Assembly: GCA_016219545.1 (NCBI GenBank)
Contig: JACRMH010000004.1
Location: 1 to 34,948 of the forward strand
DNA from: Chloroflexota bacterium
Lineage (GTDB): Bacteria; Chloroflexota; Anaerolineae; Anaerolineales; Villigracilaceae
Reading direction: 5' to 3'
DNA length: 34,948 nucleotides
This document shows, one piece after another, positions 6,865 to 13,417 of this stretch. Position 1 is the stretch's first letter, and the number at the start of each line of letters is the position of its first letter. The notes under the pieces were generated by a model that was not told where the DNA came from, ran no database searches, and worked only from the letters and a program-made list of their open reading frames with translations. Made by a program: the position numbers and the translations under genes.

Positions 6865-7632
6865 ATGCCATCAAACAACTGGACGCGCGAAGAATTGATA
6901 ATTGCATTTAATCTTTATTGCAAAATTCCCTTCGGCACAATTCATATCCATAATCCTCAAATTATCGTTCTTGCAAAGATATTGGGGCGCACGCCGTCGG
7001 CCGTCTCGTGGAAGTTGGCAAATTTTGCAAGACTTGACCCCTCTTTACAAAATCGAAATATTGCTGGCGCTTCACATGGAAGCAAATTAGACGTTGAAGT
7101 TTGGAATGAATTTAATAACGACTGGGAAAAACTCGGCTTTGAAAGTGAAAAACTCTTGGCTGAGAAAACTGGCAAGCGGATTGAAACAATAGCAGATATT
7201 GAAATCTTTGATTTGCCAAAAGCAGGCAAAGAACGAGAATCTCTTGTCAAAGTTCGCGTTAATCAAGGTTTCTTTAGAAAAGCTGTACTTGCAGCTTATG
7301 ATTTCAAATGCTGTATCACAGGCTTGGGAATTCCTGAGTTGTTGAACGCAAGTCATATTGTTCCATGGTCAAAAGACGAGATAAATCGCGTAAATCCTCG
7401 CAATGGACTTTGCCTCAACACAATTCACGATAGAGCATTTGATAGAGGCTTATTGACGATTACCCTTGAGTTCAAAATAAAAATTTCAAAATCAATTAAG
7501 CGTAATGATGTTGATGGCGCCGTGCAAGATTTTCTTTTTCGATATGATGGCTCTGAAATCAAATTGCCAACGAGGTTTTTACCAGACACTAATTTTTTGA
7601 AATATCACAACAAAAGCGTTTTCAGAACATAA
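6865..7632 (+). CDS. HNH endonuclease (HNH_2-type)
   Basis: 255 residues. The C-terminal half has an HNH nuclease core: CCITGL, ASHIVPW, NPRNGLCLN and HDRAFDRGLLTI, i.e. Cys-X2-like metal-site residues, the SHI.PW strand and the HD.AFD helix (about residues 148-195). The N-terminal part (WTREELIIAFNLYC, GRTPSAVSWKLANF) looks helix-turn-helix-like and is often seen in this kind of restriction-associated HNH protein. GAGGA at 6857-6861 gives a close ribosome site. Base composition is visibly richer in A/T than the flanking genes, which suggests transfer. The next gene overlaps by one base (TAATG). A role in restriction or genome defence is inference. Confidence 0.82.
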   Translation: MPSNNWTREELIIAFNLYCKIPFGTIHIHNPQIIVLAKILGRTPSAVSWKLANFARLDPSLQNRNIAGASHGSKLDVEVWNEFNNDWEKLGFESEKLLAEKTGKRIETIADIEIFDLPKAGKERESLVKVRVNQGFFRKAVLAAYDFKCCITGLGIPELLNASHIVPWSKDEINRVNPRNGLCLNTIHDRAFDRGLLTITLEFKIKISKSIKRNDVDGAVQDFLFRYDGSEIKLPTRFLPDTNFLKYHNKSVFRT

Positions 7633-7994
7633 TGATGAACAATATAAAATTCAACTATCTTTATCGTGACGGCAGTAATTACAAATCTAGGGGAGAAACG
7701 GTTTTCTCAAATCAAGAAAATTTAACTTTAAACGAGATTGATAAGAGGCTGGTTTATGCTTTTTTACCAGATAAGCAATTCATTGCCAGTCAAATTTCTA
7801 TTCCAGAAAAGTTTTTGTTTGAAAATGGGGAGTTTACAAAATCCGACCACTGTTTCCACGAGTTCGATTGTGTGGAGATTTGCCAAGAAAACTCCACAGA
7901 TGTTTTGGATCGTTCAATTACTGATTTCTTGAAAGATGTTGAATTAGTTTCAAAACATGGTTGGAAAGCATTTGATATTTTAGATCGCGTCTGA
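7632..7994 (+). CDS. Uncharacterised 120-aa protein coupled to the HNH gene
   Basis: 120 residues starting at ATG 7632 (a second ATG follows at once). The start overlaps the HNH stop as TAATG, so translation is probably coupled. The sequence (FNYLYRDGSNYKSRGE, DHCFHEFDCVEI) resembles a widespread small uncharacterised protein family that I know only as hypothetical. It is acidic, has no signal or membrane segment and no recognisable catalytic motif. It shares the A/T-rich composition of the HNH gene, so the pair probably arrived together. It might be a partner, inhibitor or immunity protein; nothing in the sequence proves this. Confidence 0.72.
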   Translation: MMNNIKFNYLYRDGSNYKSRGETVFSNQENLTLNEIDKRLVYAFLPDKQFIASQISIPEKFLFENGEFTKSDHCFHEFDCVEICQENSTDVLDRSITDFLKDVELVSKHGWKAFDILDRV

Positions 7995-8023
7995 GATATT
8001 CACAGGGATGTCAGAAATTAATG

Positions 8024-8056
8024 AAGTGACAGTTATCTTAAAGATGACTGTCACTT
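8024..8056. repeat. REP-like palindrome, copy 2
   Basis: AAGTGACAGTTATCTT (8024-8039) and AAGATGACTGTCACTT (8041-8056) pair at 15 of 16 positions around one central base. The core GTGACAGT...ACTGTCAC is shared with 316-346. It separates two convergent genes (ends at 7994 and 8060). Confidence 0.82.
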
Positions 8057-8059
8057 TAG

Positions 8060-8416
8060 CTACTTCTTACCGCTCAAGTCATAAGCCTCTTGCAGCCAGC
8101 CGAGCAATTCATTATCAATTTCACTTAGACTTGAGATCTTCACGCGATGATGAAAGCGCTTTGCTGAGATCTGTTCCCCTTTATGAATGCGCGCGCTTTC
8201 GATTTTACGGTCCGCTTTGATGTTGAGCAGGATGTATGCCCCTCTAGTTTGAACGCCTGCAAAAGCGGAGACGTTCACCAGATGGATGGAGGTCTTCTTC
8301 GGTTCTTCGATGACCTTCCCGAACTTCCGCAGGGATGCCAGCATGTGGTCATATAGGGCGCGCACGACAGGTTCTTTCCCACTGAAATGACTTTCGAGTG
8401 TAAATGTTTCTTCCAT
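8060..8416 (-). CDS. DUF5655-like protein
   Basis: 118 residues. The pattern ALYDHMLASLRKFGKV, EEPKKTSIHLVN, FAGVQTRGAYILLNIK, ISAKRFHHRVKI and a C-terminal amphipathic helix matches the DUF5655 family, a small domain of unknown function. GAGGAA lies just upstream of ATG 8416. It is the last of three small genes following dnaE on the minus strand, 18 bases after the HEPN gene. No function can be assigned. Confidence 0.7.
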   Translation of the reverse strand: MEETFTLESHFSGKEPVVRALYDHMLASLRKFGKVIEEPKKTSIHLVNVSAFAGVQTRGAYILLNIKADRKIESARIHKGEQISAKRFHHRVKISSLSEIDNELLGWLQEAYDLSGKK

Positions 8417-8434
8417 GGTTCCTCTATTGAAACT

Positions 8435-8818
8435 TTAACTCAATTCAAGTTTTTGCCGAATAAACTCCCGCACAACTTTCACTGCCTGATACGCGCATTG
8501 AGCCTGATCCTTTTCTGCAAACTCCCCGGGATAACGAAAGTGAACGGCATAATCTTCCAAAGTCTCCAAGTCCGCTCTCAGAAATTCATAGCTTGTGTCT
8601 AGTTTCAAGTCCAACGCTAGAAGTTCTAAAAGATAATGGATTTTTGGAATACGAATATTGTTTGCCTGCAAAACTGCTTTAAGATATTTCTCCGCGCATT
8701 GCTGGCAGTGAAAACAAACCGCATCATAATTTGGATTTTTGCGGGCGCGTAGTTCACGGCCAGCCGTGGCAAAGTCGCCTTCGGCCTTTTCCACCCATTC
8801 AGCGACTGCTGGATTCAT
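8435..8818 (-). CDS. HEPN-domain protein (partner of MNT nucleotidyltransferase)
   Basis: 127 residues, all helical. The HEPN signature is AVCFHCQQCAEKYLKAVL near residues 34-51, and the C-terminal part has LEDYAVHFRYPGEF, typical of the RYP-type HEPN partners of minimal nucleotidyltransferases. The RX4-6H ribonuclease motif of toxic HEPN proteins such as HepT is not evident. Its start overlaps the MNT gene by 20 bases, so the two are translationally coupled. It could form a type VII-like toxin-antitoxin pair or a nucleotidyltransferase complex; the missing RX4-6H favours caution. Confidence 0.85.
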   Translation of the reverse strand: MNPAVAEWVEKAEGDFATAGRELRARKNPNYDAVCFHCQQCAEKYLKAVLQANNIRIPKIHYLLELLALDLKLDTSYEFLRADLETLEDYAVHFRYPGEFAEKDQAQCAYQAVKVVREFIRQKLELS

Positions 8819-9161
8819 ATAAAACCTTTCCTTCTTTTAGCACATCCTGTATAAACGAATCGCCCATTTTCACTCGTTGCGCCAGTTTCTTTGGCGTGCG
8901 GACAACCAAGTCCATGCCAAACATAACTCCAAGTGAGTGGCGGATTTTTAGAGATTGTTCCCACTCTTTAAGCGGCGTATCCATCACCACCAGCAAATCC
9001 ACATCGCTTTCAGGGCGTGGATTGCCGCGTGCATAAGAACCAAACAAAATGATTTTCCGGGGTTTGAACTGCTCCGCTATTTGGCGCACGACAGCGCGGA
9101 TGACAGAATTTGGTATCCGCTTGCGAACGTCAACTGTGGGAACTGCAAACGCATCGTTCAT
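8799..9161 (-). CDS. Minimal nucleotidyltransferase (MNT/MntA-like)
   Basis: 120 residues. The pol-beta nucleotidyltransferase signature is GSYARGNPRPESDVDLLV (about residues 42-59), with GSxARG and the catalytic Asp pair SDVDL; a third acid lies in GMDLVV. MNT proteins transfer AMP to a partner HEPN protein in known type VII systems. The order MNT then HEPN, with a 20-base overlap, is the usual one. The gene begins 19 bases after the dnaE stop on the same strand. About 20 residues precede the core domain. Confidence 0.88.
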   Translation of the reverse strand: MNDAFAVPTVDVRKRIPNSVIRAVVRQIAEQFKPRKIILFGSYARGNPRPESDVDLLVVMDTPLKEWEQSLKIRHSLGVMFGMDLVVRTPKKLAQRVKMGDSFIQDVLKEGKVLYESSSR

Positions 9162-9180
9162 TTGAAATCATTATAGCGTA

Positions 9181-12100
9181 TTACTGGAACGTGATCTCTT
9201 CCACGCGCCAGCTTGCTTCGCCCATTACTTTCAGCAGGCGCGCCAGCAATTCGGGGCTGATGCGCGTGGTCTCGCTTGGGAAATCTATCAGATGTCCCTT
9301 GCCGTTCTCGTAAATCTGGAAGGAGAACTTGTCACGGCCGTGGAATGAGATCAATGTGCCGTGCAAGGTCTTGATACGGCGCTTGTCACGTTCCTTGTCT
9401 TCGGATGCGCGCAGCATGACCGTGATTTGTTTGGGCGGATGGTCCGCTTCCTCTTTGGCCAGCGGGACATATAACGAAGGCATGTGAGTGAAGGTCAACG
9501 CTTCATGCGGCGCTGAGGCTTGATTCTGTACTTCATCATTGGTGTAGGTCGGGTTGGCAACCCGACTTACGAGCGGCGGCGTAATGGGTTCATCCTTCTT
9601 GAATTTCGGCGCAGGCTTCGATGCGATGGCAGCCTCATCAAAGGATGGCTGCCATTCAGCGTCCCAGCCATCTGGGAAATTATCTGGCGGGGGCGGCATG
9701 TCATCATATGTGGGTGATTCTTCGGCTGTTTGGTAGGTCACGTTTCCCCCAAAGGGGACTTTGTCAACGTGACTTACTGGGTTGGCTGGTTTTGTCACGC
9801 TGGAAGCGTGACCTACGGGGTTGGTAGGTGGAGTCGGCTTCGGTTGCTGAGTCGCTTTTTGGGCAGGAGCAGTTGTCGACTTGTAATGAAGCGTCGTGAC
9901 CGGCGTAGGCGGAGTCTCCATGATCTCATCCGCTGCCGAGGTGACTTTAATTTCAGTCTTGATGATATCCACAAGGATCTTGGGCGGCAGGTTGCCCATA
10001 TCCACTTTGCCTTCGACAATAATAATTTGACCCACCGTTAGAACGTCGCGGAACTTGTCCCATGTCTTCGGGAAGAGCACAAGCTCGATGTTGCCTTGAA
10101 TATCTTCGATGGTGACGAAGCCCATGCCTTTGCCGTTCTTGGTGGTGTATGGGCGCACGACAGTAACGAGACCCGCCACGCGAACTTTTTCTTCGTGACT
10201 GGCTTCGGGTAATTGAGCGGAAAAATAACTGACGATCTGTGCGAGCGTGGCTTGATATTCATTGAGCGGATGATCGGTGATGTACAAGCCGATGAGTTCG
10301 CGCTCCCAATTGAGCATTTCGCGCTTGTCCACGTTCTTGACTTCGGGTAAGTGGATCTCTTCGACGATGCCAGTTGCCGCCCCGAAGAGACTCATCTGCC
10401 CCGCATCCGCCGCGCGGAAGTGAGCGCTGCTGATGGCGATGATCCTATCGAGCGAGGCCAGCATGGAAGCGCGGTTGCCGAATTGATCGAGAGCGCCAAC
10501 TTTGATAAGACATTCCAGTGAACGTTTGCCGACGGAGCGCAAGTCCACGCGGCGTGCGAAGTCATTCAGGTCAACGAATTTCTTTCCGTCGCGTCCCTCG
10601 ATGATGGCATTGATTGCGCCCTGGTTGACGTTCTTGATCGCGCCCAATCCAAAACGGATGGAGGGCTTTGTATTTATTTTGCTCTCGACGCCGTCCCCGG
10701 CGCCGGGGACGGCGTCGAGAGCAGCAGGCACATCTTCGATCTCAAAATCCCAGCCGGAGGCATCCACATTCGGCGCGAGGACGGGGACGCCCATGGTGCG
10801 CGCATCCGCTACATAAAAGGCAACCTTTTCTGTGATACCGGCGGAGGCTGAGAGCAAGGCCGTCATGTACTCGGCGGTATAGGTTGATTTTAAATAGGCG
10901 GTTTGAACGGCGATAACGCCATAATCTGCGGCATGAGACTTATTAAATCCATACCTCGCGAATTCTTCCCAATCCATGTAGATCGCATCGGCTATGGATT
11001 GGTCCATACCTTTTTCAACGGCACCCTTCACGAACTTGGTGCGATGTTTGTCAATGTCTTCTTTTTTCTTTTTGGAAATGGCCTTGCGGAGTTCATCTGA
11101 TTCGGATGGGGTGTAACCAGCCAATTCGACGGCGGCGCGCATGAGTTGTTCCTGATAAACAGGAATGCCGAAGGTGTCTTTGAAGATCGGCTCCATGGCC
11201 GGGTGGCGGTATTCCACTTCCGCTTCGCCGTGCATACGCGCGATGTAATCAGGGATGAAGGCCATCGGTCCCGGACGATACAACGCCACCATCGCGATGA
11301 TGTTATCGAGATTCTTCGGCTTCATCTGCACGAGGTAGCGCGTCATTCCTCCACCCTCAACTTGGAAGACCCCTGCCGTTTGACCTGCGCCCATTAATTC
11401 AAATGACTTGGGATCGTCAATTGGAATATTATTCAGGTCATATTTAATGCCATGACGTTTTTCGATCATGTCGCAGGCGCGCGCCATCACCGTCAATGTG
11501 ATGAGCCCAAGGAAGTCCACTTTCAACATGCCCAGCGAATCGAGGATGCCCATTTCGAATTGGGTCACTGATTTAATGGGTGTTTCTTCCGAGTTGGAAG
11601 TGGGGCGGTGCAAAGGCAAATAATCGAGGATGGGTTTATCCGAGATGACCACGCCCGCCGCATGTGTGCCGGCATTGCGGACAGTCCCTTCCATGCGCGC
11701 GGCAATATCCACTACATCGCGGATGGTCGGCTGCGAGTCATATATCTTTTTGAACTCAACAACTTCAAGCGCGTCTTTCATGGTGGTGGCGCGGCCGGAA
11801 ACAAATGGAACGAGTTTGGCCACCCTGTCAATTTCTGGTAATGGCACTTCCATCACACGCGCCACATCGCGCAGTGCGGCCTTCGTTCCCATCGTGCCGA
11901 AGGTGATGATCTGCGCGACCTTGTCATCGCCGTATTTGCGCGCTGTGTATTCCAGCATTTCCGAGCGGCGGTCATCGCGGAAGTCGAGGTCAATATCGGG
12001 CATGGAGATACGCCCGGGATTTAAAAAGCGCTCAAAGATAAGGGCATGTTCAAGCGGGTCAACCCGCGTAATGTCCAGTGTGTAGGCGATGATCGAACCG

Positions 12101-13185
12101 GCCGCAGAGCCGCGTGCGTTGTACCAGATCCCGTTATCACGGGCGAAGCGGCACAAGTCCCATACGATCAGGAAGTAGGCATCGAATCCCATTTTGTGGA
12201 CGACGCCTAATTCGTAGTCGAGTCTATCGTGGACCTCGGGGCTGGTGGCGCGATCCTGATATTTTTTCCTCAGCCCTTCCTCGCACAAAGCCCGCAGATA
12301 AGTTTCGGTTGTATATCCTTCAGGGACGGTGAAATCGGGCAGGTGATAGCCCTTGAAATCAAGGTTGACATTACAGCGTTCCGCGATGAAGAGCGTGTTG
12401 CTTAATGCATCCGGGACTTCCGAAAATATCTTACTCATCTCCAAAGGTGAGCGCAGATAGTACGAGTCGTCGCTCATTTTCATGCGGTCAGGGTCGGAGA
12501 GGACGGTCTGCGTTTGCATGGCAAGCAGAATTTCCTGGAGCTTTGCATCTTCCTGGTTGATGTAATGCACATCATTCGTGGCGATGAATCTCGCAGAATA
12601 TTTCGCGCCCAAGCTGAGCAGTTGTTTATTTAAGTCTGTGATCTCTTTGATGTTGTGCTGTTGCAGTTCCACAAAGAAGCGGTCCCTGCCGAAGACATCG
12701 TAGTACCAATCCCATTTCTTTACGGCTTCTGCGGGATTTTCATTTAGCAGCGCACGTGGAATTTCTGCGGACATACATCCCGACGTGCAGATCAATCCCT
12801 CTGCATGTGAGGCAAGGAAGTCATGGTCAATGCGCGGATAATAATAGAAGCCGTCCATCTGTGCGGCGGAGGCGATCTTCAAGAGATTCTTATAGCCGGT
12901 TTCATTTTCAGCAAGCAGGAGCAGGTGCGAGGAAGAGCGATCGAGCTTTGAATCCTTGTCCTTCATCGTGCGTGCGGCCATGTAAGTCTCAAGTCCGATA
13001 ATGGGCTTCACCCCTTCGGACTTCGCGGCTTTGTAAAAATCAATGACCCCGAACATTGTGCCATGGTCGGTGATGGCCACCGATTCCATGTTCATCTCTT
13101 TAACGCGCTTGACCAGCTTCTTGATGTTCGAGAAACCGTCGAGCAAAGAATATTCAGTGTGGACGTGTAAGTGGGCGAAGGACAT
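9181..13185 (-). CDS. dnaE: DNA polymerase III alpha subunit
   Basis: 1334 residues; the replicative polymerase catalytic subunit. N-terminal PHP domain: HLHVHTEYSLLDG and ITDHGTMFG (residues 1-60). Palm catalytic motif PDIDLDF near residues 394-400; RAAVELAGYTPSESDELRKA and the fingers follow; tandem HhH near 880-900 (LGAIKNV region just before); OB fold with VRVAGLVTVVRPYTTKNGKGMGFVTIED near 1010-1045. The C-terminus is long: a Pro/Thr-rich linker (about 1090-1225) and a final domain with KTLHGTLISFHGRDKFSF. Four palindromic repeats have become coding sequence, one in a loop at residues 822-835 and three in the linker. No clear Shine-Dalgarno precedes ATG 13185; a hairpin element sits five bases upstream. 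Confidence 0.97.
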   Translation of the reverse strand: MSFAHLHVHTEYSLLDGFSNIKKLVKRVKEMNMESVAITDHGTMFGVIDFYKAAKSEGVKPIIGLETYMAARTMKDKDSKLDRSSSHLLLLAENETGYKNLLKIASAAQMDGFYYYPRIDHDFLASHAEGLICTSGCMSAEIPRALLNENPAEAVKKWDWYYDVFGRDRFFVELQQHNIKEITDLNKQLLSLGAKYSARFIATNDVHYINQEDAKLQEILLAMQTQTVLSDPDRMKMSDDSYYLRSPLEMSKIFSEVPDALSNTLFIAERCNVNLDFKGYHLPDFTVPEGYTTETYLRALCEEGLRKKYQDRATSPEVHDRLDYELGVVHKMGFDAYFLIVWDLCRFARDNGIWYNARGSAAGSIIAYTLDITRVDPLEHALIFERFLNPGRISMPDIDLDFRDDRRSEMLEYTARKYGDDKVAQIITFGTMGTKAALRDVARVMEVPLPEIDRVAKLVPFVSGRATTMKDALEVVEFKKIYDSQPTIRDVVDIAARMEGTVRNAGTHAAGVVISDKPILDYLPLHRPTSNSEETPIKSVTQFEMGILDSLGMLKVDFLGLITLTVMARACDMIEKRHGIKYDLNNIPIDDPKSFELMGAGQTAGVFQVEGGGMTRYLVQMKPKNLDNIIAMVALYRPGPMAFIPDYIARMHGEAEVEYRHPAMEPIFKDTFGIPVYQEQLMRAAVELAGYTPSESDELRKAISKKKKEDIDKHRTKFVKGAVEKGMDQSIADAIYMDWEEFARYGFNKSHAADYGVIAVQTAYLKSTYTAEYMTALLSASAGITEKVAFYVADARTMGVPVLAPNVDASGWDFEIEDVPAALDAVPGAGDGVESKINTKPSIRFGLGAIKNVNQGAINAIIEGRDGKKFVDLNDFARRVDLRSVGKRSLECLIKVGALDQFGNRASMLASLDRIIAISSAHFRAADAGQMSLFGAATGIVEEIHLPEVKNVDKREMLNWERELIGLYITDHPLNEYQATLAQIVSYFSAQLPEASHEEKVRVAGLVTVVRPYTTKNGKGMGFVTIEDIQGNIELVLFPKTWDKFRDVLTVGQIIIVEGKVDMGNLPPKILVDIIKTEIKVTSAADEIMETPPTPVTTLHYKSTTAPAQKATQQPKPTPPTNPVGHASSVTKPANPVSHVDKVPFGGNVTYQTAEESPTYDDMPPPPDNFPDGWDAEWQPSFDEAAIASKPAPKFKKDEPITPPLVSRVANPTYTNDEVQNQASAPHEALTFTHMPSLYVPLAKEEADHPPKQITVMLRASEDKERDKRRIKTLHGTLISFHGRDKFSFQIYENGKGHLIDFPSETTRISPELLARLLKVMGEASWRVEEITFQ
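9544..9570. repeat. Palindrome inside dnaE (GTAGGTCGGGTTG type)
   Basis: Arms GTAGGTCGGGTTG and CAACCCGACTTAC flank one central base; 12 of 13 pairs match. It is in frame within the dnaE linker, at about residues 1206-1214 (protein SRVANPTY). Confidence 0.85.
9733..9776. repeat. Palindrome inside dnaE (GTAGGTCACG type, long form)
   Basis: The outer arms GTAGGTCACGTT and AACGTGACTTAC (one mismatch) enclose an inner CCCC-AAA-GGGG hairpin. It is read in frame in the linker at about residues 1137-1151 (SHVDKVPFGGNVTY). Confidence 0.85.
9794..9816. repeat. Palindrome inside dnaE (GTCACGCT type, short form)
   Basis: GTCACGCT, three bases, AGCGTGAC, then CTAC. On the minus strand it reads GTAGGTCACGC, the same start as the 9733-9776 copy, and it encodes VGHASSV at about residues 1124-1130. 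The two copies are each preceded by codons for NPV, so this part of the linker also looks duplicated. Confidence 0.8.
10681..10722. repeat. Perfect 42-bp palindrome inside dnaE
   Basis: GCTCTCGACGCCGTCCCCGG plus C (10681-10701) is followed without a loop by its exact complement (10702-10722). The element begins and ends on codon borders of dnaE and supplies exactly 14 codons, ALDAVPGAGDGVES (residues 822-835). It sits between the conserved blocks WDFEIED and IRFGLGAIKN, in a loop that is short in other DnaE proteins. Confidence 0.93.
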
Positions 13186-13190
13186 GGTTG

Positions 13191-13275
13191 ATTAGTCGAC
13201 TGGTGGGCTAGTTGGCTAGTCGTTAGTCGGCGAGTCTTGACCAGAAGACTATCCAACTAACGACTATAAGACTAA
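13191..13275. repeat. Hairpin repeat filling the dnaE leader
   Basis: TAGTCGTTAGTCGG (13217-13230) pairs with CCAACTAACGACTA (13253-13266) at 13 of 14 positions. Inside it AGTCTT (13233-13238) pairs with AAGACT (13245-13250). An outer TTAGTC/GACTAA (13192-13197 and 13270-13275) closes the element. The sequence is made of repeated TAGTC/GTTAG words, like the element at 1598-1678. Confidence 0.75.
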
Positions 13276-13280
13276 AAAGG

Positions 13281-13289
13281 ATTATAGCA
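13281..13289 (-). promoter_or_regulatory. Extended -10 promoter of dnaE
   Basis: Minus-strand TGCTATAAT is a consensus extended -10. Transcription would begin near 13275, exactly at the edge of the hairpin element, so the dnaE leader of about 90 bases would consist almost entirely of that repeat. No good -35 is seen. Confidence 0.45.
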
Positions 13290-13417
13290 CGCATGTTCAA
13301 GACAGAAGTCTACGATAGGCTTAAAAAATTGAATAACAGGATAAAATAAAAACTTGAAAGTAACACCCGCGTTTTAAAAATCTTTTTGAAATGTAATATC
13401 CCTGCCCTGTAGAAAAA

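Noticed and set aside
9500..9900. CRISPR-like array in the repeat-rich part of dnaE
   Set aside because: The repeats are few, unequal in length, irregularly spaced and lie in a coding frame.
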